Positions 29,090 to 38,205 are shown, counted from the first letter of the stretch. The stretch is DNA of 64,000 bases from Estrella lausannensis (GCF_900000175.1 NZ_CWGJ01000011.1:62001-126000), one strand, 5' to 3'. Notes: generated by a model from the letters alone, not told the origin. Translations and numbers: made by a program.

Positions 29090-29098
29090 TTTTTCAGC

Positions 29099-29130
29099 CC
29101 GAAAGCATCTCCAAGTGAAGACACTTTCGG
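29099..29130. repeat. Family 1 short form S3 / possible rsmE terminator
   Basis: CCGAAAGCATCTCC and GAAGACACTTTCGG form a small inverted repeat 10 bp after the rsmE stop, between convergent genes. Its ends are those of family 1. There is no T-run directly after it. Confidence 0.55.
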
Positions 29131-29210
29131 CAATTCACCTAAAAAATTGTTCTTTCTCGCCCCTGCGAAAGCCTTTGCAAAGTTGGATTATAGCCGAAAC
29201 GTTACACTAC

Positions 29211-30680
29211 CTAGCCTTCACCCGTTTCGGGAGCGTGGAGTGCAATTGCTTTTAACGCGTTAAAGTCCATCACTTCGATATTTAAACCGGCTTCTTTGAC
29301 CATTTCTTTAAGTCGATCAACATTTTCACTCTCAGTAAAAGCTACCGTAATTTTTTTGAGGTTAATAGAGCCTTTTACTGCATATTCATCCAAATTTTTA
29401 TCAACCAAGGTTCCAGTTACATTGGATGCTGCTAATACAATAGGAAAGGAATCTGTAACGCTTTCTCGAATACTTTCGGTGGGGTTGATGAAAGGAGGAG
29501 TGTCGCATATGTCACGCACATCTTTAAGAAATTGCAACACTATTTCCTGGCCAGGTACACCTTCTTTTTCATCAATCAATGCGTCGAGATGCTCTTTAAT
29601 TGCGCTGATATTTTCTGAATAATCTGGATCGATAACTTTCAACCTTTCTATATACAACCCCACCCGGAGCCAGTCGAATTTATTACCTTCTGCAGCGTCA
29701 CCTTCAAACTTTGGGTCATATTTTAATGTGGATTCAGTATATCCAATAAATTTATTTATTTGAGCTGGGGATACTCCTTTCCATTCGTCAGTTGCAGTCG
29801 CCACGAAATCTGAGGCGTAGCTGATTGTGGTTTTTACACCGAGACGTGAAATTGAAGTCCCCGAAATCCTATCCTGATTTACCCCCGTTGCTGAAATTCC
29901 CATCCTTAATTCCCCCGACAAAGGATAGATATTATTTTTTAATAGCTCGCCTGTAGGATGCATGGTTTTATCGGTTGCCATCATGACAGCTAGCGCCGGC
30001 GACCGAGTTCCGTGCAACCAACTTATTGTTTTTTTCTTTAACGCCTCGCTACAGCGAATCTGTTCGGAACCATTGACTAATCTCTCAAGGAACACTTCTC
30101 TCTGCGCTAAGTTTTCATCTGATTTTGGCCCCAATAACGCAGTGATACTACCAAAAGGCTTCAGCAAGGCGGCTTGTTCTTCGAATTTGTTTTTAAACTC
30201 GCAGTCCACATTTTCCCATTCATTGCCCGCTTTTGAGAGCTCTAAATTTGCTTCTTTCAATAATTTTTGAATTTGCTTGGCCTGTTTTGCCGAAGGATTG
30301 GAGTCTATAATATTTTCATATGCCGTGGCTAAAGCTTGATATTCAGATTGAGCAACTTCTAGTTTAGAGGGAGTCTTGTCTCCAATTCGAAAAATGTCTT
30401 TCTCTAATCTTAAGATTTTCTTTACAGCTCTGTTTTCTCTATTTTGAAGTAGTTTTATTGTATCCTTCAGCTCGCGCTTTTGGGCTTTTATCATGGTTAA
30501 ATCTTCGCCTGATATTTTTGAATCGGGATTTTTTAATGTCTTAGCCGCGATATCTATGCACCGCTTGTTGGAGGGGTGGCTACTATGTGTCTTTTTGTGT
30601 TGGCTTTCTTTGTCCTGTATCGGTCCCATGGTTTGAGGTGTAAACAAAGCGTGATTTACACCAATCTTTCGTTGAACCAT
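29211..30680 (-). CDS. Unknown protein, coiled coil plus HGT-motif domain
   Basis: 489 residues from an ATG preceded by AGGAGTTTTAAT, a strong start. The N-terminus is polar (QDKESQHKKTHSSHPSNKR), with no signal peptide. Residues of about 50-175 are helical with coiled-coil character (KRELKDTIKLLQNRENRAVK). Around residue 222 comes WLHGTRSPALAVMMATDKTM, then GELRMGISATGVNQDRISGT and SIS, and then a helical C-terminal half. The run 'HGT..s...l...g.l.p....GE...G....N...S.tS' resembles the core of some ADP-ribosyltransferase-fold toxins and effectors. I cannot name a catalytic Glu with confidence, so this is a hint only. Base use is more AT-rich than its neighbours by eye, which fits recent acquisition. 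Confidence 0.7.
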   Translation of the reverse strand: MVQRKIGVNHALFTPQTMGPIQDKESQHKKTHSSHPSNKRCIDIAAKTLKNPDSKISGEDLTMIKAQKRELKDTIKLLQNRENRAVKKILRLEKDIFRIGDKTPSKLEVAQSEYQALATAYENIIDSNPSAKQAKQIQKLLKEANLELSKAGNEWENVDCEFKNKFEEQAALLKPFGSITALLGPKSDENLAQREVFLERLVNGSEQIRCSEALKKKTISWLHGTRSPALAVMMATDKTMHPTGELLKNNIYPLSGELRMGISATGVNQDRISGTSISRLGVKTTISYASDFVATATDEWKGVSPAQINKFIGYTESTLKYDPKFEGDAAEGNKFDWLRVGLYIERLKVIDPDYSENISAIKEHLDALIDEKEGVPGQEIVLQFLKDVRDICDTPPFINPTESIRESVTDSFPIVLAASNVTGTLVDKNLDEYAVKGSINLKKITVAFTESENVDRLKEMVKEAGLNIEVMDFNALKAIALHAPETGEG

Positions 30681-31096
30681 ATTAAAACTCCTGTTTTCAT
30701 TAAAAAATAAAAAAACAAGTTTGTTTTTATTATAACACTTTTTTTAATTTATAAATAAAAAAGTTACGAAAGATTGTTGGAATTACAGTGTGTTGTTGTT
30801 TTCTCTGTTACTTAAGATTTTGTTTGATTAGATAACTACACGGCCAAGTGGTGTAGTTCTGATATGAAGACAGTAGAGATTGAAACCTGCATGTTTTCAC
30901 AGCTCTTAGAGAACGTTTGAAAATTTAACTGATTCTCTATTAGCTTGATGCTCGTTCGTTTCTGACGAAAATACGGATAGAAAAACAGTGTCTTGGTGAG
31001 TTATGGAGTGCTCTCCATATAGACCAGACCACTTAACTTGCTCGTAAGGCATAGGAGTAAGTGGCTGAATTTAAACTTATGACCTCGCTAGAATGA

Positions 31097-31257
31097 AGAA
31101 GGCGATGGATTCTCGAGGAGAAGCGTCAAATCATCGGGGAAACCTAGCAATCCGGTAACTCTGTTTCCCATGTCGGTAGGAAATATAATATACTCCCATT
31201 CAGCTGTTTCAGCGGGTTAAGTGGATGGAAGGTGGAGCATTGAAAGGAGTGGAATAG
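31097..31257 (+). pseudogene. IS3-type orfA transposase fragment
   Basis: It reads RRRWILEEKRQIIGET, a TAG stop at 31145, then QSGNSVSHVGRKYNILP, then after a frameshift QLFQRVKWMEGGALKG. This follows the helix-turn-helix layout of IS3 orfA proteins (RRW.xEEK..IV.ET...SVS.VAR...I.P.QLF.WRK...EGAL). One in-frame stop and one frameshift rule out function. Confidence 0.8.
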
Positions 31258-31275
31258 CAGAAGCTTTCTTTATGA

Positions 31276-31434
31276 CTTTTAAGAGGGATTGGCGTTGGCA
31301 ATCTACGGGATGCCAAGGCAGTAATGGATCAGCTCCCAGGCTGGATCCATGATTACAATGAGAAAGCAACTCCTAAGGCGCTGAATATGCGCTCACCACG
31401 AGAGTTTTTAAAGGAACGAAAACTTGCAAGTTAG
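31276..31434 (+). pseudogene. IS3-type orfB transposase C-terminal fragment
   Basis: It reads DAKAVMDQLPGWIHDYNEKA then TPKALNMRSPREFLKERK and a TAG. This is the end of an rve integrase domain, where 'W..dYN...pH.aL...sPreF' is typical. The catalytic DDE residues lie in the deleted part. The usual His after P is Lys here (TPKAL). Confidence 0.8.
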
Positions 31435-31762
31435 TGGTCCGGTTTTATAGGGGCAACTCCAAGCACTAGCTCGAACATTTTTGCTCTTTCTGGCGAACGA
31501 GGAGTGCATACACGGCCTGTCATAGAGGAAAGCCCATACGGAAGCATTCTCCAGCTACAGCTAGAAGGGGTTCAGTAGACGAGGGTATTCATCATAACTC
31601 TCTTTCTATCCTTCGATTTTCTACCACATGGAGATGTTCATTTTTCGATAATGGGCTCACTGAGAACCCATTCTTTGTCTTTTAACTCACCAGAATACTG
31701 TTTTTCGCCCATATTCTCCTCGGAAAGAATGAGCATCAGGCTAATATACGGTGATTAATTTT

Positions 31763-32719
31763 TTAAACGATCTCATGCAAATCGTTTGTTGTATAACGTG
31801 GGATCGGCACGTACTGGGGATTTCTGAGCTCGATCGTCCCCCCTTCATCGGGTGAAGCGATGACGAGACGTCCTATGTGCATTCCAGTCATCTCGCGTAA
31901 TTTCTCCCAAGGGTTAATGTAACGCATGTCGACAGCCATTCGTTCAAGTCCCTCTATGCTGGGGCTCGCGCGGTGGCCTTTATCTTTAAAGTGATGATCT
32001 TTTTTCCCCAGGCTTTTCGCCTTTGGACGTTCATCTTCTTCATTTTCTTCGAGGTAGATGCGGATAGCGACTTGCTTGACAGGGTGAGTTGGCGGCAATA
32101 TCTGAATCACAGCCGAGATAAAGCAGTCGCGGTTTGGCAAATCTTTTCCCTGCACGGAGTCGGGAAGGTCTTTGAGGTTGTGAAAGCATCGCTCGCTGAC
32201 TAGGCTGATGTCCATATCCTGCTCTTTCAGGCGCTGTAACTGACCGATATTCTCCAGGGTGCGGCGCAATTTTTTTAAGGCGCCTTTATCATTGTCCGTA
32301 AGCTCTGTCAGTCTTTTCTTTTTTTCTACGCGCCTTTCAAGGCACACCTGGGCAACGATAGTGACGATGGTGGCAATCAGTATGAAGCCTCCGAAACCAA
32401 AGAGAATTCCTTGCCGCACTTTGCGGTTTTGATCAGAGTCCCCATTGAAGGCATCCACAAGTCCATCCGAAATTAAGCCGATAATGGCTAAGCCTACCGT
32501 TGTCACGAGAGAAATATTACGGAAAAGAGCGTAGTGGTTCTCGCTTCTTTTTACCGCTTCCAACCGCGCCTTTCTGCGCTCATTGTCCGAAATCAGATCT
32601 TTGACAAGTTTGTCTGTTTGAACTTCAGTATCATTCACTAAAGTGGATGCTGCGACAGAATGCAAGGCAACAATACCTCTGTCCAGATCGGAAAGAGGCC
32701 TATCGGCTTGGAGTTGCAT
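31763..32719 (-). CDS. Unknown two-pass membrane protein
   Basis: 318 residues from the ATG at 32719, which has GGAG eight bases upstream; an earlier ATG at 32758 has none. Two close hydrophobic segments (residues of about 64-84, LFRNISLVTTVGLAIIGLIS, and 105-128, GILFGFGGFILIATIVTIVA) form a hairpin with both ends in the cytoplasm. The rest is charged and helical, with an acidic patch (EENEEDERPK). Paired hydrophobic segments of this sort are seen in chlamydial inclusion-membrane proteins, but also in ordinary membrane proteins, so this is only a possibility. The C-terminus ends NPQYVPIPRYTTNDLHEIV. Not recognised as a family. Confidence 0.75.
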   Translation of the reverse strand: MQLQADRPLSDLDRGIVALHSVAASTLVNDTEVQTDKLVKDLISDNERRKARLEAVKRSENHYALFRNISLVTTVGLAIIGLISDGLVDAFNGDSDQNRKVRQGILFGFGGFILIATIVTIVAQVCLERRVEKKKRLTELTDNDKGALKKLRRTLENIGQLQRLKEQDMDISLVSERCFHNLKDLPDSVQGKDLPNRDCFISAVIQILPPTHPVKQVAIRIYLEENEEDERPKAKSLGKKDHHFKDKGHRASPSIEGLERMAVDMRYINPWEKLREMTGMHIGRLVIASPDEGGTIELRNPQYVPIPRYTTNDLHEIV

Positions 32720-32740
32720 GGTGTGCTCCAGGGTTTTAAG

Positions 32741-32768
32741 TTGACACAACTTATACATAGCATATGTT
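32741..32768 (+). promoter_or_regulatory. Candidate sigma-70-like promoter for the methyltransferase gene
   Basis: TTGACA at 32741-32746, a 16-bp spacer and TATGTT at 32763-32768. The ATG of the next plus-strand gene is 84 bp further. Perfect -35, moderate -10; unproven. Confidence 0.45.
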
Positions 32769-32851
32769 GATTTTTGCAGCCGTCAATTCTATACTGCATG
32801 GCGTTTTAGTGATTGATAAGTCTCTGTTGATTAACCTATAAGGTGCCCTTT

Positions 32852-33439
32852 ATGTACTCCGCATTCCCTCTGTTCAATACTGCCTGCGATCTGGCGCACT
32901 CCCTTTGGAAGCCCTTGATTAAAGAAGGAGATACTTTAATCGATGCCACGATGGGCAATGGCCACGATACTCTGTTTTTGGCTAAACTCCTGCTAGGGTT
33001 TTCGCAAGGGACGCTCCACAGCTTTGACATTCAAGAGAAAGCAGTCGAAAAGACCAAACTTCTTCTGGAATCCACGCTTCCATCTCACGAGGGGCGCGTC
33101 CATCTACACCTTGAAAGTCACGATAACATGGAGTGCCATGTTAAAGATCCGGTGAAACTGATCGTCTATAACCTGGGGTATTTACCGGGTGGAGATAAGA
33201 CGATCACAACCGAGGTCGACTCGACTTTGAAGAGCATTGATATGGGGATGCGAATGCTGGATAAGGGAGGAGTGCTTTCGATCACCTGTTATCCGGGGCA
33301 CGAAGAAGGGTTGCGGGAAGAGCAGGCTCTCTCGCAGCTCTTTCAAAAGTGGCCGCCCGATCATGTCAGCGTCTCTCACTTCCGGCTGCTGAACAGACGA
33401 AAAGCACCCAGCCTGATTATCGTTCAGAAGGCAATTTAG
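32852..33439 (+). CDS. mnmM: Class I SAM methyltransferase, MnmM (YtqB) type
   Basis: 195 residues from an ATG preceded by AAGGTGCCCTTT; a GTG at 32843 is in frame but less likely. The SAM-binding block DATMGNGHDTLFLAKLL is near residue 32. LIVYNLGYLPGGDKTITTEV near 110 is the characteristic NLGYLPGGdk motif of the YtqB/MnmM family (Pfam rRNA_methylase). The known role is methylating the wobble 5-aminomethyl-2-thiouridine of tRNA; the older 'rRNA methylase' label is a domain name. Membership of the family is clear; that it does the tRNA reaction here is inference. Confidence 0.85.
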   Translation: MYSAFPLFNTACDLAHSLWKPLIKEGDTLIDATMGNGHDTLFLAKLLLGFSQGTLHSFDIQEKAVEKTKLLLESTLPSHEGRVHLHLESHDNMECHVKDPVKLIVYNLGYLPGGDKTITTEVDSTLKSIDMGMRMLDKGGVLSITCYPGHEEGLREEQALSQLFQKWPPDHVSVSHFRLLNRRKAPSLIIVQKAI

Positions 33440-33738
33440 GCATTTAGCCGCTCTTTGATTCAACTCGCCCTTGGATCAGGTTGCCGCCAACAATGGGGAT
33501 GTTTCCGATGAAAAGAATTCAGATAGCGGCGCTTTTAGCGACACTGCTCTCTTTCAAGGCCCTCAGAACTGGTTCTGAAAAGATTCACTAAGAAGAGCTG
33601 TCAGGCTTTTTTGACATGGTAAATCGATAAAAAATGGGGGGGCTCTCATTTTGTGAACGAGTCGACAGGCCCTTCAATTCCGAGGCTTCATGAGAGCTGC
33701 ACTGTCAAATTTCTAGATACTTTCGGTGTAGCTCTGAA
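33440..33738. other. Spacer with a tiny ORF and a family 1 fragment
   Basis: An ATG at 33508 opens 27 codons that look like a signal peptide start (MKRIQIAALLATLLSF) and stop at 33591, possibly a gene relic. 33671-33727 matches the right half of family 1 (CCTTCAATTCCGAGG ... AAATTTCTAGATACTTTCGGT). Nothing else was seen. Confidence 0.4.
33671..33727. repeat. Family 1 truncated copy (right half)
   Basis: It aligns with 52257-52314 of copy E3, including CTTTCAATCCCGGAG and CAAATTTCAAGATACTTTCGG, with small changes. No left half was found. Confidence 0.65.
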
Positions 33739-34326
33739 TTAGCTGAAGCGGATGCCGAAGAGGGCCTGATAGCATTCGATCAGGTGGTTGACGCCTCCCA
33801 AAGCCTTATGCGGCTGTCCTTCAGGAGGTAAGTTGAATCTTTCGGCGATTTTATTTTTAGAAAGAGTGATGTTTTCGGGAAATGATTTCCCCTGTTCGAT
33901 ACTTTCTTGTACCTGGAGCGCAAAATACATCGATGCCAGATCCAGCCAATGGTAGGGCCATTGGAGGCTCTCTTGCGTCGGTATGTCGACAATCTGCGAA
34001 AAGAAAGATCTATCGAAAGCCGGGTTTTGGCAAATGAAGATCGCGTGCCCGCGCACAATCTCATGGTCTTCGAAGAAGGTGATGATTTCCTCTTTTACGT
34101 GAGGAGATGCTTTACCGGTTAGCAGATCCGTGTAGGTAAATCCGTTAATTAACGTGCTTGATGGATCCCTTAACTCCCACACCTCCTGCGGGTGCTTGAT
34201 CACCGACCGGTAGTGCCCTTTTCTTTGTAGAGTGGAGAGGTCGACCGCTTGCATCGCAATATCGATGGCTTTATGACGCGCCGGGTCAAGACCGGTGGTT
34301 TCGATGTCCAGAAATACTGCCAGCAT
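33739..34326 (-). CDS. DEDDh 3'-5' exonuclease (DnaQ-like)
   Basis: 195 residues. Exo I is FLDIETTGLDPARHKAIDIA at residues 5-24, with the catalytic Asp and Glu. Exo II is probably IFICQNPAFDRSFF near 100-113 (N-x-x-F-D). Exo III is HKALGGVNHLIECY near 172-185, the H-x(4)-D-type region, but reading HKALGGVNH, where Asn stands where the usual Asp would be. The rest of the fold is intact and the length suits a stand-alone exonuclease. It could be a proofreading or RNA-trimming enzyme. The Asn for Asp deserves a check before calling it active. It ends 11 bp after a family 1 fragment. Confidence 0.8.
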   Translation of the reverse strand: MLAVFLDIETTGLDPARHKAIDIAMQAVDLSTLQRKGHYRSVIKHPQEVWELRDPSSTLINGFTYTDLLTGKASPHVKEEIITFFEDHEIVRGHAIFICQNPAFDRSFFSQIVDIPTQESLQWPYHWLDLASMYFALQVQESIEQGKSFPENITLSKNKIAERFNLPPEGQPHKALGGVNHLIECYQALFGIRFS

Positions 34327-34365
34327 ATTCTCTCAGCTTTTGACTTTTTATTGTCTTAATCTATG

Positions 34366-34519
34366 CCTAAAGTGTCTCAAATTGTGGTTTTTGGCAAAGA
34401 GAAAGCTCTCCGCGGAAGGTATAGTATAAATTACCTAATATTAGAAACATGAGGAAATTTTCTTCTCTCTCTTCCAGGGAGTTCTTAATGCCGAAAACTC
34501 GTTTTGCGACACTTTCGGT
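34366..34519. repeat. Family 1 long palindromic element, copy E2
   Basis: 154 bp. The left end is CCTAAAGTGTCTCAAATTG, then TTTTTGGCAAAGAGAAAGCTCT. The centre is TTACCTAATATTAGAAACATGAG-like. The right end is GTTTTGCGACACTTTCGGT. The inner arms are diverged compared with E3. It lies upstream of the exonuclease gene. Confidence 0.75.
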
Positions 34520-34748
34520 TTATACAAGGGGTTGAATCTACCAAAGTCATCAAGGGGATGGCAAGCGAAAAGGGCGGGTAAAGCCCATATTCTCAACCCT
34601 GTGCATGGAGACAGTCCAAATTGAACATGTGGGTACGGGACGCGGATCGATCTGCTCTTTTGATGTGAAATAAACTATTTGACTTCAGTTTGGTTGTTTC
34701 TTTTTTTAGAGTGTTTTTTTTAATAAATTAGGTTGAAAAATAAATTTT

Positions 34749-34758
34749 ATGCTATAAT
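34749..34758 (+). promoter_or_regulatory. Extended -10 promoter (TGC TATAAT)
   Basis: A perfect TATAAT at 34753-34758 with a TG one base upstream, in AT-rich DNA. A TTGAAA lies 14 bp before it, too close for a normal spacer. Expected transcription start near 34765, 35 bp before the perfect palindrome. Confidence 0.5.
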
Positions 34759-34799
34759 GGTGTAATTGATTGTTTATATAACAAAGATTTGCCGGGTGT

Positions 34800-34842
34800 G
34801 CCGAAGGCGGCTCAACATGTCACATGTTGAGCCGCCTTCGGC
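34800..34842. repeat. Perfect 21-bp palindrome
   Basis: GCCGAAGGCGGCTCAACATGT, one base, then its exact complement. No mismatch in 21 pairs, GC-rich in an AT-rich gap. No T-run follows on the plus strand, so it is not an ordinary terminator. Confidence 0.9.
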
Positions 34843-35168
34843 ATATTCACATCCCTGCCGAATGAGAAGAGCGCGAGCGCATCGACAAGTTGAAGTAAAA
34901 GGCTGGGCTTATTATTGTGGTAGGCAAGACCCTCGAACCGATCCTAACCCGGCAAGGCTGAAAGAGCTTTCCGATTAGGCTAGCGGCCAGTATGAAATAG
35001 GCCTATGCCGACAAGGTCTCAAAAGGGGAAGTTTGCCTTCAACAGGGCAGAACCGCCAATTTCAGGACCGTTTCGGCAAAGCTAAAAATTCCAGCGCATT
35101 CGCAAAAAAAGCGGGGCGCCTGTTTTTGACATAAGACTGCATTGAGAGCTTGATACAAAGAGAGAAGC

Positions 35169-35609
35169 ATGGATTCATTGTGGACGCGCCTTGCAACTTT
35201 AGTTGCTAGAATTTGGCACCCGGTCGCACTGCCCGAGGAAATAGCTGGATGTTTTGGATTGAAGGTCTCCAATTTTTTGTCTGTGGAGGATCTGATAGGG
35301 GTTTTGTGTAAATCCCAATGTTATACCACATGTCTATCCCGCTATATGCCGCGGGAAATTGCCGAATCCGTCTTCCGTCACGCCACCTCAGTCGAGTCCT
35401 TCGGGGAAAAAACAATCATTTCCTACTACTTCCGCGACGGATGGGTAGAATATGTCCTTTTATTCGATCAAGAGGACAGACTCCGCAGAATCTACCTATA
35501 TCACCGCGCTATCGAAAAAGAGGGAATCGAAATCCCACTCACTAGTAGCTACATCGGCCACCGGATCAAATTCAATACGGCAAGGCTAAAACAACGGCAG
35601 CTGACCTAA
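35169..35609 (+). CDS. Unknown small protein
   Basis: 146 residues from an ATG preceded by AAAGAGAGAAGC. Soluble, with no signal peptide. The middle has a beta pattern (TIISYYFRDGWVEYVLLFDQEDRLRRIYLYHR) that looks like a small sheet domain. The first half is helical with two Cys near residues 48 and 52 (CKSQCYTTC). It ends TARLKQRQLT. I do not recognise it. It lies alone between a repeat-rich gap and phosphoketolase. Confidence 0.6.
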   Translation: MDSLWTRLATLVARIWHPVALPEEIAGCFGLKVSNFLSVEDLIGVLCKSQCYTTCLSRYMPREIAESVFRHATSVESFGEKTIISYYFRDGWVEYVLLFDQEDRLRRIYLYHRAIEKEGIEIPLTSSYIGHRIKFNTARLKQRQLT

Positions 35610-35751
35610 CCCCCCTCCACTTCCAGGCTACTTGGCCACGAACGATGACTACTTCGTGCGTAAGTAAAGTATTTTTTTAAATCCTGACCTGCTATGAGAT
35701 TGCTTAGCGAACAGAATAATTGTACGTAGAAGCGAACAAAAGAGGTTAGTT

Positions 35752-38187
35752 ATGGTTATGCAGGCAGTTTCTCCGGTAGTAATCACTAAGAGTCCCGCGT
35801 ATGGTAAAGCCCGCTCAACAGTCGGGGGTGCACCACTCAGCGCGGACGAGGCAAAAAAAATCCATGCCTACTGGAGGGCATGCAACTATCTGGCGCTGGG
35901 AATGATCTACCTGCAAGACAACCCGCTGCTTAAGATGCCCCTAAAACCGGAGCATATCAAGAACAGGCTTCTCGGACACTGGGGATCGAGCCCCGGGCTC
36001 TCGTTCATTTACACCCACTGCAACCGCATCATCAACAAACATGATGCGGACATGATATTCATGGCCGGTCCCGGTCACGGAGCTCCCGGTGTTTTAGCGC
36101 CGGTGTATCTTGAAGGGGCCTACACGGAAATCTACCACGATGTTACACAAGACGAAGAGGGGATGAAGACCCTCTTTAGGATGTTCTCTTTTCCGGGTGG
36201 GGTCGGCAGCCATTGCACACCGGAAGCCCCGGGTTCAATTCACGAAGGGGGAGAGCTCGGATATGTCCTCTCTCATGCTGCCGGCGCGGCCTTCGACAAC
36301 AAGGATCTAATCGTCGCTGCCGTGGTGGGTGATGGCGAGGCAGAAACCGGTCCGCTCGCCACCTCCTGGCACATCAATAAGTTCTTAAACCCAGCCCGCG
36401 ATGGAGCTGTTTTGCCGATACTTCACCTCAACGGCTATAAGATCAACAACCCGACAATCCTCTCCCGAATTCCTAAAGAAGAGCTGGAAGCGCTGATCAC
36501 AGGGTACGGCTGGACACCCTATTTCGTCGAAGGCTCAGATCCTGAATCCATGCACCAGGCGATGGCGGCGACGATGGACAAAGCCTATCAAGATATCCGC
36601 AACTGCCAAAAGGCAGCCCGCGAGTCCGGACAGGTGGAGCGGCCGCGCTGGCCCGCAATAATCCTTAGAACGCCCAAAGGTTGGACCTGCCCTCAGGAGA
36701 TCGATGGGCATAGAGTCGAAGGTTTCTGGCGTTCGCATCAAGTGCCGCTTTCGGGAGTGAAGAAAAACTCCAGGCATCTTGCTCTTCTTGAAGAGTGGCT
36801 GAAGAGCTATAAGCCTGAAGAGCTTTTCGATGATGAGGGGAGATTTTCTCCCGCCCTTAAGCCCCTTTCTCCGCGCGGAGAGCGTCGTATGGGAGCCAAC
36901 CCCCATGCCAATGGCGGCCTGCTCAAGCGTGATTTGAAGATGCCCGATTTTAAGAAATACGCCGTTCCCGTAGAGTCTCCCGGCAAGTCCCTGGTCGAGA
37001 ACACCCGCCCGCTAGGGGTGTTTTTGCGTGACATCATGAAGCTGAATATGACAAGTTTCCGCGTGTTTGGTCCTGATGAGAACACCTCCAACAAGTTAGA
37101 CGCTATCTATGACGTCAGTAAGAAATTCTGGATCGAGGAGTATTTGCCGGAAGATCAAGATGGGGGAGAGCTCTCCAAAGATGGCCGAGTGATCGAGATG
37201 CTGAGCGAGCATACGATGGAGGGAATGCTCGAGGGGTATTTGCTCTCGGGGCGTCACGGTTTTTTGTCCTCCTATGAGGCGTTCATCCATGTCGTGGACT
37301 CGATGTTCAACCAACATGCCAAATGGTTAGATATCGCAAACCATTTGGGGTGGCGTCAAAAGATCGCCTCCCTGAATATTTTGGTGACATCGACGGTGTG
37401 GAGGCAAGATCATAACGGCTTTACCCACCAGGATCCGGGATTTCTCGATGTGGTTGTCAACAAGAGCGCCTCAGTGACCCGCATCTACCTGCCACCCGAC
37501 GTCAACTCGCTTTTATCGGTGGCCAACCACTGCCTCAAGAGTGAAAACTACGTCAATGTGATCGTGGTAGACAAGCAGTTGCACCACCAATATATGGATA
37601 TGGATTTCGCGATTAAGCACTGCACCAAGGGTGCGGGTATCTGGGACTTTGCCAGCAACGACCAAGGCGAAGAACCGGATGTGGTGATGGTGGGCATCGG
37701 AGACATCCCGACTATGGAAGCGTTGGCAGCAACGGCCATGCTGAGAGCTGAGTTTCCTCATCTGAAGATCCGTTTCATCAATGTGGTCGATCTCTTTAAG
37801 ATGCAGCCTGCGTCGGAGCATCCCCATGGACTTTCCGATCACGATTTTGATAGCCTGTTTACTAAAAACAAGCCCTGCATCATCAATTTCCACGGATACC
37901 CTTGGTTGATCCACCGCCTGTCTTACCGTCGAACAAACCATGATAACATGCATGTGCGCGGGTATAAGGAAAAGGGTAATATCAACACGCCGCTTGAGCT
38001 TGCGATCAACAACCAAATAGATCGTTTCAGCCTTGCAATGGATGTGATTGACAAAGTGCCGATGCTGCAGGTGGCCGGCGCTCACGCTAAGGAAAAATTC
38101 CGCAATCAGCAAATTGATTGTCTCTCTTACGCCCACGAGCATGGGATCGATAAGCCCGAATTCTCCAACTGGGAGTGGCCTCTTTGA
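35752..38187 (+). CDS. xfp: Xylulose-5-phosphate/fructose-6-phosphate phosphoketolase
   Basis: Splits xylulose 5-phosphate (and often fructose 6-phosphate) with phosphate into acetyl phosphate and a shorter sugar phosphate. 811 residues, the usual size. The thiamine-diphosphate block [20 protein letters not shown] is near residue 192. [16 protein letters not shown] near 80 and [17 protein letters not shown] near 105 are standard phosphoketolase signatures. The C-terminal part has [20 protein letters not shown] and [15 protein letters not shown]. Start ATG follows AGAGGTTAGTT. It gives a route to acetyl units that bypasses pyruvate. It ends at a strong terminator. Confidence 0.96.
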   Translation: MVMQAVSPVVITKSPAYGKARSTVGGAPLSADEAKKIHAYWRACNYLALGMIYLQDNPLLKMPLKPEHIKNRLLGHWGSSPGLSFIYTHCNRIINKHDADMIFMAGPGHGAPGVLAPVYLEGAYTEIYHDVTQDEEGMKTLFRMFSFPGGVGSHCTPEAPGSIHEGGELGYVLSHAAGAAFDNKDLIVAAVVGDGEAETGPLATSWHINKFLNPARDGAVLPILHLNGYKINNPTILSRIPKEELEALITGYGWTPYFVEGSDPESMHQAMAATMDKAYQDIRNCQKAARESGQVERPRWPAIILRTPKGWTCPQEIDGHRVEGFWRSHQVPLSGVKKNSRHLALLEEWLKSYKPEELFDDEGRFSPALKPLSPRGERRMGANPHANGGLLKRDLKMPDFKKYAVPVESPGKSLVENTRPLGVFLRDIMKLNMTSFRVFGPDENTSNKLDAIYDVSKKFWIEEYLPEDQDGGELSKDGRVIEMLSEHTMEGMLEGYLLSGRHGFLSSYEAFIHVVDSMFNQHAKWLDIANHLGWRQKIASLNILVTSTVWRQDHNGFTHQDPGFLDVVVNKSASVTRIYLPPDVNSLLSVANHCLKSENYVNVIVVDKQLHHQYMDMDFAIKHCTKGAGIWDFASNDQGEEPDVVMVGIGDIPTMEALAATAMLRAEFPHLKIRFINVVDLFKMQPASEHPHGLSDHDFDSLFTKNKPCIINFHGYPWLIHRLSYRRTNHDNMHVRGYKEKGNINTPLELAINNQIDRFSLAMDVIDKVPMLQVAGAHAKEKFRNQQIDCLSYAHEHGIDKPEFSNWEWPL

Positions 38188-38205
38188 TAGCCGTTCGGTT
38201 CGCTC

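Larger units (their letters stand above)
31018..31448 (+). mobile_element. IS3-family (IS2-like group) deletion derivative
   Basis: About 430 bp bounded by short inverted ends: ACCAGACCACT at 31023-31033 and AGTGGTCCGGT at 31433-31443 (10 of 11 match). Inside are the front of an orfA and the tail of an orfB transposase, both damaged, with most of the roughly 1.3 kb of a normal element missing. A matching target-site duplication could not be settled by eye. Confidence 0.8.
30681..31762. other. Gene-free gap with an IS3-type relic
   Basis: AT-rich leader of the 30680 gene up to about 30800, an unassigned stretch to 31017, then an IS relic (31018-31448). A further unassigned 250 bp ends with a fragment (31731-31755) resembling the centre of family 1 (GAGCATCAGG then CTAATATACGGTGA). 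No intact gene. Confidence 0.7.
34327..35168. other. Gene-free gap with a family 1 element, a promoter and a perfect palindrome
   Basis: Holds family 1 copy E2 (34366-34519), an extended -10 promoter (34749-34758) and a 21-bp perfect palindrome (34800-34842). The 34850-35168 stretch has fragmentary open frames without support. Confidence 0.7.

Noticed and set aside
33508-33591. 27-codon ORF starting like a signal peptide
   Set aside because: It stops just after the hydrophobic stretch and shows no continuation in other frames; perhaps a relic, not a gene.
34766-34978. 70-codon open frame after the extended -10 promoter
   Set aside because: It runs straight through the 21-bp palindrome, has no ribosome-binding site, and its composition (many Arg, Cys and Pro) looks non-coding.
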